The position numbers and the translations under genes were made by a program. A stretch of 64,000 nucleotides of DNA from Roseivivax halodurans JCM 10272 (GTDB lineage: Bacteria; Pseudomonadota; Alphaproteobacteria; Rhodobacterales; Rhodobacteraceae), in assembly GCF_000521785.1 (NCBI RefSeq), contig NZ_JALZ01000009.1, forward strand, positions 62,001 to 126,000, given 5' to 3'. Under the pieces are notes generated by a model, which saw only the letters and a program-made list of their open reading frames with translations, was not told the origin of the DNA and did not search any database. This document shows positions 30,952 through 40,486 of the stretch, piece after piece (within the stretch, counting starts at the first letter, position 1; the number at the start of each line of letters is the position of its first letter).

Positions 30952-31919
30952 GCCCTGCCCCCATCGCGCTGAGCTGCGGCGAGCCTGCCGGCATCGGTCC
31001 GGAGCTTGCCGTAGCCGCGCGGGAGGCCCTCGGATCGTCCGTGGCCTTCGCCTGGATCGGCGACCCCGATCACCTCCCCGAGGGCACGAACTGTTCCGTG
31101 ATCGATGACATCGGCGATGCCGCGGATGTGGCGCCCGACGCGCTCCCGGTCCTGCCGCTCGCCTTCCCCGGTCCGCGCGTGCCCGGCACCCTTCAACCGA
31201 TGCAGGCGGCCAAGGTGGTAGAGGCGATCTCGATCGGCGCCTCCCTCGCCAGCGAGGCACGCGCGTCCGCCCTGTGCACCCTGCCGATCCACAAGAAGGC
31301 GCTTGCCGAGGGTGCGGGCTTCGCATTCCCCGGTCACACCGAATACCTCGCATCCCTCGCGGGGGTGGATCACGTGGTCATGATGCTCGCCTCGGAGATG
31401 CTCCGCGTGGTGCCCGCGACGATCCACATCCCGATCGCGGACGTGCCGCGCTCCCTCGACACCACGCTTCTGGACCGCACCATCCGGATCACACACGAGG
31501 GTCTTCGGCGGCATTTCGGTATCGACGCTCCGAGAATGGCCGTTGCAGGCCTCAATCCGCATGCCGGCGAAGGAGGCAAGATCGGGCGCGAGGATACCGA
31601 GATCATCGCGCCTCTGCTCGAGAGGCTACGCAACGAAGGCTTCAAGCTGTCAGGACCGCATTCGGCTGACACGCTCTTCCATGCCGCAGCTCGGGCGCGC
31701 TACGACGCGGCGATCTGCATGTACCACGATCAGGCCCTGATCCCGATCAAGACGCTGGATTTCGATCGCGGGGTGAACGTGACGCTCGGCCTGCCGTTCA
31801 TCCGGACCTCGCCGGACCACGGAACCGCGCTCGACATCGCGGGACAGGGCGTCGCCAATCCGAGTTCCACCGTCGAGGCGCTCAAGCTGGCGTGGCGGAT
31901 GGCTGGCGGAACGGTGTGA
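30948..31919 (+). CDS. pdxA: 4-hydroxythreonine-4-phosphate dehydrogenase PdxA
   Basis: Oxidises 4-phosphohydroxy-threonine in the deoxyxylulose-5-phosphate-dependent vitamin B6 pathway. It is 323 residues long. It begins [20 protein letters not shown]; the metal-binding histidines are in PGHTEYLA, near residue 210, and in [12 protein letters not shown], and the NPHAGEGG motif is present. The ATG overlaps the surA stop. Linkage of pdxA to surA and rsmA is conserved across proteobacteria. Confidence 0.96.
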   Translation: MSPAPIALSCGEPAGIGPELAVAAREALGSSVAFAWIGDPDHLPEGTNCSVIDDIGDAADVAPDALPVLPLAFPGPRVPGTLQPMQAAKVVEAISIGASLASEARASALCTLPIHKKALAEGAGFAFPGHTEYLASLAGVDHVVMMLASEMLRVVPATIHIPIADVPRSLDTTLLDRTIRITHEGLRRHFGIDAPRMAVAGLNPHAGEGGKIGREDTEIIAPLLERLRNEGFKLSGPHSADTLFHAAARARYDAAICMYHDQALIPIKTLDFDRGVNVTLGLPFIRTSPDHGTALDIAGQGVANPSSTVEALKLAWRMAGGTV

Positions 31920-31959
31920 CCAGGACAGAGCGGGCGCGCTCCCGCGCAAGGAATACGAC

Positions 31960-32802
31960 ATGGCCATAGACGAGCTCCCGCCCCTCCGCGAGGTGATCGC
32001 GGCGCACGGACTTTCGGCGCGCAAGGCGCTGGGGCAGAACTTTCTTCTCGATCTCAACCTGACGGCAAAGATCGCCCGGAACGCGGGCGATCTCAGCGGT
32101 TTCGACGTGCTGGAGGTTGGCCCCGGCCCAGGCGGGCTGACCCGCGGACTGCTCGCCGAAGGGGCTCGCCGCGTGCTCGCGATCGAGAAGGATCCCCGAT
32201 GCCTGCCGGCGCTGGAGGAGATCGCGGAGCATTACCCCGGCCGGCTCCGGGTCATCGAGGGCGACGCGCTCGACATCGATCCGCTCGAGCATCTGACGCC
32301 GCCCATCGCGATCGCGGCAAACCTGCCGTACAACGTCGGAACGGAACTTCTCGTGCGGTGGCTGACGCCGGAAACCTGGCCCCCGTTCTGGACGTCGCTG
32401 ACGCTGATGTTCCAGCGCGAGGTGGCGGAGCGGATCGTGGCGGAACCCGGATCGAAGGCCTACGGGAGGCTGGCCGTCCTCGCGCAGTGGCGGACCGACG
32501 CGCGAATCGTGATGTCGCTGCCTCCGGGCGCCTTCACGCCCCCGCCCAAGGTCTCGTCCGCCGTGGTGCGTCTGACCGCCCTGCCCGAGCCGAAATTTCC
32601 CGCCAATCCCAAGGTTCTGGAGCGTGTGGTGGCGATGGCGTTCAATCAGCGCCGCAAGATGCTGCGCTCGGCGCTGAAGGGTCTTCACCCGGACGTGGAG
32701 GATCTTCTGAAGAGCGCCGGGATCTCCCCCACCGACCGGGCGGAGCAGGTGGCCCTGGAGCAGTTCTGCGCGCTGGCCCGCGCCGTCGAGGCGGAAAGCT
32801 AG
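31960..32802 (+). CDS. rsmA: 16S rRNA (A1518/A1519) dimethyltransferase RsmA/KsgA
   Basis: Dimethylates the two adjacent adenines in the 3' loop of 16S rRNA during 30S assembly. It is 280 residues long. The substrate and SAM motifs [19 protein letters not shown] and [10 protein letters not shown] are present, and the C-terminal helical domain has the [12 protein letters not shown] motif. It ends the lpt-surA-pdxA-rsmA run, 40 bp after pdxA. A short hairpin (32810-32825) overlaps the stop of the convergent DUF4167 gene. Confidence 0.96.
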   Translation: MAIDELPPLREVIAAHGLSARKALGQNFLLDLNLTAKIARNAGDLSGFDVLEVGPGPGGLTRGLLAEGARRVLAIEKDPRCLPALEEIAEHYPGRLRVIEGDALDIDPLEHLTPPIAIAANLPYNVGTELLVRWLTPETWPPFWTSLTLMFQREVAERIVAEPGSKAYGRLAVLAQWRTDARIVMSLPPGAFTPPPKVSSAVVRLTALPEPKFPANPKVLERVVAMAFNQRRKMLRSALKGLHPDVEDLLKSAGISPTDRAEQVALEQFCALARAVEAES

Positions 32803-32815
32803 GGCGCGGGGCGGA

Positions 32816-33526
32816 TCACTCCGCCGCGCGCGTCTCGCTCTTCTCCTTGGCGTCACCGTCGTTCGAGTCGGACTTGCCCTCGTCGGCACCCTGCTCGGTC
32901 TCGGATTTCTCCGCCGCTGCCTTCTTCGGCTTCGAGGACCTGCGACGCGGCTTGGGCTTGGGCTTCTCCTGCGCCGCGTTCTCCGGCGTCTCTACGAGAC
33001 CGGAATCGCCCTCGTCAGCCTCGGAGAAGTCGACGACGTCGGTTTCGGCCGCAGGCTGCTGCCGCTTCTCCTTGCCGCCCTGGCCGTCGCCAGTCTGATC
33101 GGGCTTGCCCTGATCGCCGTTGCCGTCGCCGGACTGGTCGGATCTGGCCGTGTCGTCGGACTTGCCGCCGCCCTGGTTGTTCTGCCCGTCGCCGTCCTGC
33201 TTGTCGCCCCGCTCCTTGTCGCGCTGCGCCTGACGTTCGCGGTTCTCCCGCTCCTGCTGCTCGCGGCGCTGGTCCTGTTCGCGCTGAGCTTCGCCCAGAA
33301 GGCGCAGGTAGTGCTCGGCATGCTGCTGGAAGTTCTCGGTCGCCACGCGGTCGTTGGCAAGCTGGGCATCGCGCGCAAGCTGATTGTACTTGTCGATGAT
33401 CTGCTGCGGCGTGCCGCGAACCTTGCCGTCCGGGCCGGAGCTGTCGAAAACGCGGTTGACCACGTTCCCCATGTTGTTCCGGTTGCGGTTCGACTTGGAC
33501 CGCGAGCGTGATTTGGAGGATCGCAT
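32816..33526 (-). CDS. DUF4167 protein with long low-complexity tail
   Basis: A 236-residue protein. The N-terminus MRSSKSRSRSKSNRNRNNMG and the following about 65 residues (VNRVFDSSGPDGKVRGTP..YLRLL) are the DUF4167 domain, confined to Alphaproteobacteria and rich in Arg/Ser like RNA-binding segments. From about residue 85 the sequence is disordered: Gln/Glu/Arg-rich, then Gly/Asp/Asn, then Lys/Pro/Glu repeats. Function is unknown. It lies downstream of prmC on the same strand, separated by 203 bp in which I see no gene. Confidence 0.88.
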   Translation of the reverse strand: MRSSKSRSRSKSNRNRNNMGNVVNRVFDSSGPDGKVRGTPQQIIDKYNQLARDAQLANDRVATENFQQHAEHYLRLLGEAQREQDQRREQQERENRERQAQRDKERGDKQDGDGQNNQGGGKSDDTARSDQSGDGNGDQGKPDQTGDGQGGKEKRQQPAAETDVVDFSEADEGDSGLVETPENAAQEKPKPKPRRRSSKPKKAAAEKSETEQGADEGKSDSNDGDAKEKSETRAAE

Positions 33527-33729
33527 TTTCTAGATATCAGCCCTGTTTGTGACTGGTTCGTCCGGTGATCGCTGGCTGTGTGCTGGGGACGCGCGGAGCG
33601 CCCTCGGAGCCGGATCACGTCAGTGTATGGCTTACAGTCGAGCGGGACGGCGCCGCCATCCGCCGGCTCGACTGTTACTGAGTAAACATGTCTGTTGGCA
33701 CATTACAACCCGCAACAATTGAAAAAACG

Positions 33730-34581
33730 TCAATCTCCCTGCGATCCCGGCCATATTGCGGTGACGACACGGGATCGGCCGTCCATGTCGGTTTGCGTTG
33801 CGACGTCCCGGAAGCCGGCGATGCGCAGGATTGACGTTACGTCGTCGCGCTGGCTCGCGCCGATCTCGAGCAGCAGACGGGCGGAAGGCACCATGTGCTC
33901 GGGCGCCGCGTCGGCGATGGCGCGATAGGCCGTCAGGCCATCGTCGCCATCGGTCAGTGCAAGAGCCGGTTCGTGATCCCGCACCTCCGGAGCCAGGCCG
34001 CCCATCTCCGCCGCAGCGATGTAAGGCGGGTTCGAGACCACAAGATCGAACCGTTCCTCGGGTGCGAGCGGACCGGTCCAGCTCCCCTCGCGCAGCGTTG
34101 CACGGTCTTCGAGACCGTGGCGCCAGGCGTTCAAACGGGCTACCGCCAGCGCTTTCGGGGAGAGGTCGGTGCCGACACCGGTGGCGCCGCCGCGTTCCGC
34201 GAGAAGACTGAGCAAGATGCAGCCCGATCCGGTCCCGAGGTCGAGCACCCTGCCGAAGGGCGCCGCCAGCGCGGCGGCGATCAGCGTCTCGGTCTCGGGC
34301 CGGGGATCGAGCACGTCGCGCGTGACCTCGAATTCGCGCCCCCAGAAACTCCGCAGGCCGGTCAGATGACTGACCGGCTCCCGCGCGGCGCGGCGCGCGA
34401 CGAGATGGTCGAACTGCGTTGCGATTTCCTCGGGAACCTCGTCGCACAGCACAAGGGTCAGCCGATCCGGCGCGATCCCGAGCGCATGAGCCAGGAGACG
34501 CCGCGCGTCGCGCGCGGGCTCCGGAACGCCCGCGAAGGTGAGGCGCGGGACGGCCAGCGCAATTGCCTCGGACCCGGTCAC
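33730..34581 (-). CDS. prmC: Release-factor glutamine methyltransferase PrmC
   Basis: Methylates the GGQ glutamine of release factors. It is 283 residues long: an N-terminal helical bundle, a Rossmann domain with [14 protein letters not shown], and the catalytic VVSNPPYIA motif. Its ATG overlaps the stop of prfA (ATGA), the usual coupling of a release factor with its modifying enzyme. Confidence 0.95.
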   Translation of the reverse strand: MTGSEAIALAVPRLTFAGVPEPARDARRLLAHALGIAPDRLTLVLCDEVPEEIATQFDHLVARRAAREPVSHLTGLRSFWGREFEVTRDVLDPRPETETLIAAALAAPFGRVLDLGTGSGCILLSLLAERGGATGVGTDLSPKALAVARLNAWRHGLEDRATLREGSWTGPLAPEERFDLVVSNPPYIAAAEMGGLAPEVRDHEPALALTDGDDGLTAYRAIADAAPEHMVPSARLLLEIGASQRDDVTSILRIAGFRDVATQTDMDGRSRVVTAIWPGSQGD

Positions 34582-35627
34582 TCCGACATCTCGGCGAGAA
34601 GCGTCGCCTGCGCATCGGCAGTCAGCGCGTCGATGATCTCGTCGAGATCGCCGGCCATCACCGCATCGAGCTTGTAGAGCGTGAGGTTGATGCGGTGATC
34701 GGTCAGGCGTCCTTGCGGGAAATTATAGGTCCGGATGCGCTCGGACCGGTCCCCCGTCCCCACCTGCCCCTTGCGCATGTCCGAGCGTTCGGCCGCCGCG
34801 CGTCGGCGTTCGTCGTCATAGAGCCGCGCCCGCAGGACGTTCATGGCGATCTCGCGGTTTCGATGCTGCGATTTCTCCGAGGACGTCACCATGATGCCGG
34901 TCGGCAGGTGGGTGATCCGGACCGCCGAGTCGGTCGTGTTGACGTGCTGCCCGCCCGCCCCCGAGGATCGCATCGTGTCGATGCGCAGATCGTTCGGATC
35001 GATCGCGATGTCGACCTCCTCGGCCTCGGGCAGGACCGCGACGGTAGCTGCCGAGGTATGGATGCGCCCGCCGCTTTCGGTTGCCGGCACGCGCTGCACT
35101 CGGTGCACGCCGGATTCGAATTTGAGCCGCGCGAAGACGCCGTCGCCCGAGATGCGGGCGACCAGTTCCTTCACCCCACCGAGCTCTGTCGCCTGCTCCT
35201 CGACGACCTCGAAGGACCAGCCCTGCGCCTCGGCGTGGCGCATGTACATGCGCTGCAAATCGCCCGCGAAGAGCGCCGCCTCCTCCCCGCCCGTGCCGGG
35301 CCGGATCTCGAGCACGGCGGAGCGCGCGTCGGCGGCATCCTTCGGCAGGAGGGCGAGATTGAGCGCGTGCTCGGCTTCGGGGAGCCGCGCGCGCAGCTCC
35401 CGCGATTCCGCCTCGGCGAGTTCCCCCATCTCAGGGTCGTCCATCATCGCGTCAGCATCCGCGATCCCCGCGGTGAGCGCGCGCCATTCGGCGATCCGCT
35501 CCACGACAGGTCGCAATTCGGCATATTCGCGGCCGAGCGCGGCGATGTCGCCGCGACCCTCGGCCATGCAGGCCTCGAGGTACTCGAAACGCTCGACAAT
35601 CTGGCGCAGGCGGTCTTCGGGGATCAT
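34578..35627 (-). CDS. prfA: Peptide chain release factor 1
   Basis: Ends translation at UAA and UAG. It is 349 residues long. The GGQ motif is in [16 protein letters not shown], and domain 2 carries the family's [14 protein letters not shown] at about residues 110-125. It starts [18 protein letters not shown]. prmC follows directly with a four-base overlap. The 149-bp gap to the upstream DUF1499 gene has only a weak hairpin (35753-35768). Confidence 0.96.
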   Translation of the reverse strand: MIPEDRLRQIVERFEYLEACMAEGRGDIAALGREYAELRPVVERIAEWRALTAGIADADAMMDDPEMGELAEAESRELRARLPEAEHALNLALLPKDAADARSAVLEIRPGTGGEEAALFAGDLQRMYMRHAEAQGWSFEVVEEQATELGGVKELVARISGDGVFARLKFESGVHRVQRVPATESGGRIHTSAATVAVLPEAEEVDIAIDPNDLRIDTMRSSGAGGQHVNTTDSAVRITHLPTGIMVTSSEKSQHRNREIAMNVLRARLYDDERRRAAAERSDMRKGQVGTGDRSERIRTYNFPQGRLTDHRINLTLYKLDAVMAGDLDEIIDALTADAQATLLAEMSE

Positions 35628-35776
35628 GGGAAGGCTCTGTCGGATATCGGCGCGCTCTGGTCAAGCGGACAGATGCCAGCCCGCTCGCGACCGGCGGATC
35701 CGCAGTCGTTGCCCGAGGCCGCCGGGTCCGGTGCCGCGCAGCGAAGCTCGCAGTCCCGAAGGCGGGACGTGCCTTC

Positions 35777-36187
35777 TCAGGTCTCTTCCCGGAGCTGCCG
35801 CAGCCAACCTTCCACGCGGGCCTTGTTCACCCCCATGTCCGCTTGGCCGAACCGCAGCCGGGCATAGATCTCTATGGTGCCGTCGGACAATTGCACGGTC
35901 GTGTAGTCGGGAAAGCCGAACCACTTCGAGCGCGTGACGTAGGTGACGCGTCCGCTGTCGACGCTCCCGGCGAGGCGCTCCGTGCGGACGGTCGAAGTGA
36001 TGATTCCGTCGAGCCTCTGGAGCGTGTCCGTATCACCCGCAATACGCCGGCGGACACCGCCCGCCAGGTCCTGATCGGCACTCGCCTGCGGATCGACATG
36101 CCAGACATTGGGATCGGAGGGCGCGAAGCGGATCCATGCGAGGCCGCCAAGTACCAACAGCAGGATCAGCCAGAAGATGATCTTCAC
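35777..36187 (-). CDS. DUF1499 protein with N-terminal membrane anchor
   Basis: A 136-residue protein: one hydrophobic helix (about 2-20, MKIIFWLILLLVLGGLAWIR) then a periplasmic DUF1499 domain with the conserved KWFGFPDYTTVQL segment. Family members are small envelope proteins of unknown function. It follows the agmatinase-family gene by 21 bp on the same strand and is probably its operon partner. Confidence 0.85.
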   Translation of the reverse strand: MKIIFWLILLLVLGGLAWIRFAPSDPNVWHVDPQASADQDLAGGVRRRIAGDTDTLQRLDGIITSTVRTERLAGSVDSGRVTYVTRSKWFGFPDYTTVQLSDGTIEIYARLRFGQADMGVNKARVEGWLRQLREET

Positions 36188-36208
36188 GTCGTCGTCCCTT
36201 TCTTGCCG

Positions 36209-37171
36209 TCAGCCGCGCCTGGTCCAACCCCAGAGACACATGATCTCGGTCGCCACATGGGCACCCGCCACAGCCGTCGCGCCCGTCGTATCGTATTGCG
36301 GGGAAACCTCAACCACGTCGCCCCCCACGATGTCGAGACCGGCAAGTCCCCGCAGGATGATCGCCGCCTGCCCCGTGGAGAGCCCACCCCAGACAGGGGT
36401 TCCGGTACCCGGCGCGAACGCCGGATCGAGCGCGTCGATGTCGAAGGTCAGATAGGCCGGAACCTCGCCGACGATGTCCCGGACCCTGCGTGCTATCCCG
36501 TCGGGCCCGGCGCGATGGACTTCGGGCGCGTCGATGATCGTGATGCCGAGCGTGTCCGGGTTGTCCGTGCGGATGCCGATGGCGACCGATTTCTCGACGT
36601 CGATGAGCCCTTCCTTCACCGCCTTGTAGACGAAGGTCCCGTGATCGATGCGTTCGGGGTCGTCGTCCACCCAGCTGTCGGAATGAGCGTCGAACTGGAC
36701 GAGTGCGACGGGCCCGAATTTGGCCGCGTGGGCTCGAAGCAGCGGCAACGTGATCGAATGATCCCCGCCAAGCGTGATCGCGGCGGCCCCGGCGTCGAGG
36801 ATGCGCCGTGCCGCGGCCTCGATCGCATGTGGGACCTCCCACGTCTTGGCGTAGTCGAAGGCGATGTCGCCCGTGTCGACGACAGTGAATTCCTCGAGCG
36901 GCGAAAAGCCCCAGCCGTAGGGTGCGTCACAAGGCTGGAGCGACGAGATCTCGCGGATCGCGCGCGGACCGAAGCGGGTGCCGGGCCGGTGCGTGACCGC
37001 CTGGTCGAAAGGCACGCCAAGGATCGCGACATCGACCCCGGCCAGGTCCTTGGTATAGCGGCGGCGCAGGAAGGACGGCGCGCCGGCGAAAGGGTTCTCG
37101 AAGGAGAGCCCGCGCGGATCCTCCCGTGTGAAGGCGTGGTCGATCTCGGTCTTGGCGTCTTCGAGGGCCAT
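36209..37171 (-). CDS. speB: Agmatinase-family ureohydrolase
   Basis: A manganese ureohydrolase of 320 residues. The metal ligands are visible in GGDHSITLP, FDAHSDSW and FDIDALDPAF. The N-terminal THRPGTRFGPRAIREIS block is typical of SpeB-like enzymes. The exact guanidino substrate (agmatine, guanidinobutyrate or guanidinopropionate) cannot be told from sequence. It follows an M20 amidohydrolase by 11 bases, suggesting a joint catabolic step on an acylated or guanidino amino compound. Confidence 0.88.
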   Translation of the reverse strand: MALEDAKTEIDHAFTREDPRGLSFENPFAGAPSFLRRRYTKDLAGVDVAILGVPFDQAVTHRPGTRFGPRAIREISSLQPCDAPYGWGFSPLEEFTVVDTGDIAFDYAKTWEVPHAIEAAARRILDAGAAAITLGGDHSITLPLLRAHAAKFGPVALVQFDAHSDSWVDDDPERIDHGTFVYKAVKEGLIDVEKSVAIGIRTDNPDTLGITIIDAPEVHRAGPDGIARRVRDIVGEVPAYLTFDIDALDPAFAPGTGTPVWGGLSTGQAAIILRGLAGLDIVGGDVVEVSPQYDTTGATAVAGAHVATEIMCLWGWTRRG

Positions 37172-37182
37172 GCGTCGTCTCC

Positions 37183-38346
37183 TTACGTCCGTGGGCCGTG
37201 GCGGCGCTCGATCAGGCGCGCGAAGAAGGAGGCGCCGACCGGCGCGACCTCGTCGTTGAAGTCGTAGAGCGGGTGGTGGACGGACGGCCCGGCGCCCTGC
37301 CCCAGCTTGACGTAGGCCCCCGGACGCGCCTCCAGCATATAGGAGAAATCCTCGGCGCCCATCACTGCCGGGGCGTCGTCGTCGACGGCATCGCCCGCGA
37401 TGTCCCGTGCCACGTCGACGGCAAAGGCGGTCTGGGCGGCGTGGTTGACGGTGGCGGGATAGCTGCGGTCGTAGTCGATCTCGGCCGCGACGCCGTAACT
37501 TGCCGCCTGCCCCTCGACGATCTCGCGGAAGCGCCGCTCGGCAAGGTCCCGCAGGCGGGCATCGAAGGTTCGGATCGTACCCGCGAGCCGCGCCGTCTCG
37601 GGGATGACATTCGTAGCCGATCCCGCCTGCACGCAAGTGAGGGACACGACGATCCGCTCCATCGGGTCGGCGTTGCGCGACACGATCGTCTGCAGCGCCT
37701 GCCCCAGCCCGAGCGCCGCGGGCACCGGATCGATGGAGGTCTGCGGCCGGGCGGCATGGCCGCCGCGCCCGCGCAGGATCACCTCGAAATCGTCGACCGC
37801 GGCCATGATCGGACCGGTCCGGGTCGCGAAACTGCCGGCCGGCCGGCCCGGATCGTTGTGGAGGGCATAGACCTCCTCGATCCCGAAGCGGTCCATGACG
37901 CCCTCCTCGACCATGATGCGGCCGCCGCCGATGGTCTCTTCCGCCGGCTGGAAGATCAGCACGACGGTGCCGGAGAAGTTCCGCGTCTCGGCGAGATAGC
38001 GCGCGGTGCCGAGCAGCATGGCCGTGTGTCCGTCGTGACCGCAAGCATGCATCTTGCCGGGGCGGGTCGAGGCCCATTCGGCCCCGGTCTCCTCGGTCAT
38101 CGGCAGCGCGTCCATGTCGGCGCGCAGACCGGTCACCGGGCCCGCGCCCGAGCCACGGATGATGGCCACGACCCCTGTCTGGGCGATGCCTTCGTGCACC
38201 TCGTCGACGCCGAACTCGCGGAGCCGCGCGGCCACGAACGCACCCGTCTCGTGACAGTCGAGGCCAAGCTCGGGGTGCGCGTGAATGTGCCGGCGCCAGG
38301 CGGCCATGTCGGGCGCGAAGGAGGCGATGGAATTGAGGACGGGCAT
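37183..38346 (-). CDS. M20 family amidohydrolase (HipO-like)
   Basis: A 387-residue zinc-dependent amide hydrolase of the M20D group (hippurate, N-acetyl- or N-carbamoyl-amino-acid hydrolases). It starts MPVLNSIASFAPDMAAWRRH and has the metal motifs GLRADMDALP and MHACGHDGHTAMLLG, catalytic glutamates in QPAEETIGGG, and a C-terminal GAEDFSYM. The frame opens upstream but without family likeness. It is the first gene of the pair with the agmatinase-family enzyme. Confidence 0.88.
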   Translation of the reverse strand: MPVLNSIASFAPDMAAWRRHIHAHPELGLDCHETGAFVAARLREFGVDEVHEGIAQTGVVAIIRGSGAGPVTGLRADMDALPMTEETGAEWASTRPGKMHACGHDGHTAMLLGTARYLAETRNFSGTVVLIFQPAEETIGGGRIMVEEGVMDRFGIEEVYALHNDPGRPAGSFATRTGPIMAAVDDFEVILRGRGGHAARPQTSIDPVPAALGLGQALQTIVSRNADPMERIVVSLTCVQAGSATNVIPETARLAGTIRTFDARLRDLAERRFREIVEGQAASYGVAAEIDYDRSYPATVNHAAQTAFAVDVARDIAGDAVDDDAPAVMGAEDFSYMLEARPGAYVKLGQGAGPSVHHPLYDFNDEVAPVGASFFARLIERRHGPRT

Positions 38347-38426
38347 GGGCTTGAGGCTCCGGTGCATGGACTTGCGCGCCGCGATGCGGCAAGCCCGGAC
38401 CAAACCGCAAGTGAGGGACGGGCGCA

Positions 38427-39236
38427 ATGACCGACGATCTGATCCACGACCCGAAGGGCGGCATGCCGCGCCTTCTCGAGATCATGCGGCGCCTGCGAGA
38501 TCCCGAGACGGGCTGCCCATGGGACATCGAGCAGACCTTCGCCTCGATCGCGCCATACACGATCGAGGAAGCGCACGAGGTCGCGGACGCCATCGAGCGC
38601 GAGGCCTGGGACGAGCTCAAGGGTGAACTCGGCGACCTGCTCCTGCAATCGGTCTACCACACGCAGATGGCGTCGGAGGCCGGCCTCTTCACCTTCGACG
38701 ACGTCGCGAACGCGATCTCGGACAAGATGGTCGCCCGGCATCCGCATGTCTTCGGGGACGAGAGCAACGCCAAATCCGCCGAGCAGCAGGTCCGGGACTG
38801 GGAGGCGATCAAGGCGGCCGAACGTGCCGGCCGCGCCGAGACGGGCGTGCTCGACGGCGTCGCCAAGGGCCTGCCGGCCCTGACCCGCGCCGTAAAGCTG
38901 CAGAAGCGCGCCGCCCGCGTCGGCTTTGACTGGCCGTCGACCGACCAGGTCATCGACAAGATCGTGGAGGAGGCCCAGGAGCTGCGCGAGGCTGAAGGGG
39001 CCGCCCATCGCGAGGAGGAATTCGGCGATCTCCTCTTCGTCATGGCGAACCTCGCCCGACACATGGACATCGATCCCGAAGCCGCTCTCCGCGCCGCCAA
39101 CGCAAAATTCACCCGACGCTTCGAGGCGATCGAGGCGGCGCTTGGCGAGGTCGGGCGAACACCTTATGACAGCGATCTGTCGGAAATGGACGCGCTCTGG
39201 GATCGGGCGAAGGCAGCGGAAAAGGCAGGGCGCTGA
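38427..39236 (+). CDS. mazG: Nucleoside triphosphate pyrophosphohydrolase MazG
   Basis: House-cleaning enzyme that hydrolyses (d)NTPs to monophosphates, and in Escherichia coli limits ppGpp effects. It is 269 residues long, the full two-domain form (E. coli 263). The N-domain has PWDIEQTF and the E-x2-E motifs EEAHEVADAIE and ELGDLLLQ; the C-domain has EEAQELREAE and EEFGDLLFV. A toxin-antitoxin context (MazEF) is absent. Confidence 0.94.
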   Translation: MTDDLIHDPKGGMPRLLEIMRRLRDPETGCPWDIEQTFASIAPYTIEEAHEVADAIEREAWDELKGELGDLLLQSVYHTQMASEAGLFTFDDVANAISDKMVARHPHVFGDESNAKSAEQQVRDWEAIKAAERAGRAETGVLDGVAKGLPALTRAVKLQKRAARVGFDWPSTDQVIDKIVEEAQELREAEGAAHREEEFGDLLFVMANLARHMDIDPEAALRAANAKFTRRFEAIEAALGEVGRTPYDSDLSEMDALWDRAKAAEKAGR

Positions 39237-39298
39237 CGGGTCAGGCTTTCGCCACGGCAGGCTGAGAGAGTTTCCCGACAAAACCGATCAGGCATTGA

Positions 39299-39317
39299 CC
39301 CGAGAAAATTCGTCGGG
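39299..39317. promoter_or_regulatory. Inverted repeat upstream of the iron-binding protein gene
   Basis: CCCGA, nine bases, TCGGG, 34 bp before the start of the iron ABC substrate-binding gene. A similar half (CCCGACAAAACCG) lies 25 bp upstream. It could be an operator for an iron regulator, but it is not a clear Fur or iron-Rhodo box. Chance is possible. Confidence 0.3.
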
Positions 39318-39350
39318 AATAACGTCGTCACCATCTCAACGGAGGACGAC

Positions 39351-40352
39351 ATGATCCGCACCACCGCGACCGCCCTCGTCGCCCTGGCCGCAGCCACCCC
39401 GGCTCTGGCCGAGGTGAATATCTACTCCCAGCGTCAGCCTGAGCTGATCGCGCCGATCACCGACGCCTTCACCGAGAAGACCGGGATCGAGACGAACGTC
39501 GTCTTCCTCGAAGACGGCCTGCCCGAGCGCCTCTCCGCCGAAGGCGACCGGTCGCCCGCGGACATCATCATGACCGTCGACATCGCGCGCCTGAGCCAGG
39601 TGGTCGAGGCGGGCGTAACCCAGCCGGTCGAGAGCGAAACGCTCGAGAGCAACATCCCCTCGCAATTCCGCGACCCCGACAACCAGTGGTTCGGCGTCAC
39701 GACGCGCGCGCGCATCGTCTACGCATCGAAGGACCGCGTAGACCCCGCCGAGGTCACCACGTACGAGGATCTCGCCTCGGACAAGTGGGAAGGCCGGATC
39801 TGCACGCGCTCGGGCACGCACCCCTACAACCTCGCGCTGCTGTCGGCGATGATCCACCATCACGGCTACGAGGAAGCCAAACAGTGGGCGTCCGACCTCA
39901 AGGACAACCTGGCCCGCAAGCCGCAAGGCAACGACCGCGCGCAGGTTCGCTCGATCTGGGCCGGGGAATGCGACATCTCGCTCGGCAACACCTATTACAT
40001 GGGCAAGATGCTCGAGGATCCCGAGCAGACCGAATGGGCCGAAAGCGTCAACGTCCTCTTCCCCGAATTCGAGGACGGCGGCACGCACATGAACGTCTCC
40101 GGCGTCGCGATGACGGCCGCGGCACCGCATTCCGAAGACGCGCTCGCCTTCATGGAATTCCTCGCCTCGCCCGAAGCGCAGCAAATCTACGCCGAGGCGA
40201 ACTACGAGTACCCGGTGGACAGCGAGATCGAGGCGTCCGACCTCGTCCAGTCGTGGGGCGAGTTCACGCCGGACGAAGTGAACCTCATGGAGCTGGCCGA
40301 GCTGCGCTCGGATGCCCTGAAGATCATGGAAGAAGTGAACTTCGACGGTTAA
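39351..40352 (+). CDS. Periplasmic ferric-iron-binding protein (FbpA/FutA type)
   Basis: A 333-residue substrate-binding protein of an iron(III) ABC transporter. Signal peptide 1 to about 20 (ATPALA|E), then VNIYSQRQPELIAPITDAF, the family opening, with conserved iron-ligand tyrosines probably in NTYYMGKM. GGAGG precedes the ATG. No permease or ATPase gene follows (the next gene is YihY after a terminator), so this is an orphan or its partners lie elsewhere. Confidence 0.9.
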   Translation: MIRTTATALVALAAATPALAEVNIYSQRQPELIAPITDAFTEKTGIETNVVFLEDGLPERLSAEGDRSPADIIMTVDIARLSQVVEAGVTQPVESETLESNIPSQFRDPDNQWFGVTTRARIVYASKDRVDPAEVTTYEDLASDKWEGRICTRSGTHPYNLALLSAMIHHHGYEEAKQWASDLKDNLARKPQGNDRAQVRSIWAGECDISLGNTYYMGKMLEDPEQTEWAESVNVLFPEFEDGGTHMNVSGVAMTAAAPHSEDALAFMEFLASPEAQQIYAEANYEYPVDSEIEASDLVQSWGEFTPDEVNLMELAELRSDALKIMEEVNFDG

Positions 40353-40380
40353 GCCGCCACGTACCTTGTAAAAAAACAAC

Positions 40381-40403
40381 AGCCCGGCCCTTGTGGCCGG
40401 GCT
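40381..40403. terminator. Hairpin terminator after the iron-binding protein gene
   Basis: Perfect 9-bp stem AGCCCGGCC / GGCCGGGCT with loop CTTGT, 29 bp after the stop. An A-run (40370-40376) precedes it, so on the minus strand a T-run follows the stem. On the plus strand no T-run follows. Confidence 0.7.
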
Positions 40404-40486
40404 GAATTCGCTTCGGGGCTGCTCGCGCCCTACCATATCCGCCACGCCGGCTCCGCAGCGCGACCGGACCGATATGGAGCAAGACA

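Noticed and set aside
32816-33526. Simple-sequence stretches of the DUF4167 gene as a repeat array
   Set aside because: The low complexity is at the protein level (charged disordered tail) and the DNA is not a tandem repeat.
38427-39236. mazG as part of a MazEF toxin-antitoxin set
   Set aside because: No toxin or antitoxin gene adjoins; it is the full-length house-cleaning pyrophosphohydrolase.
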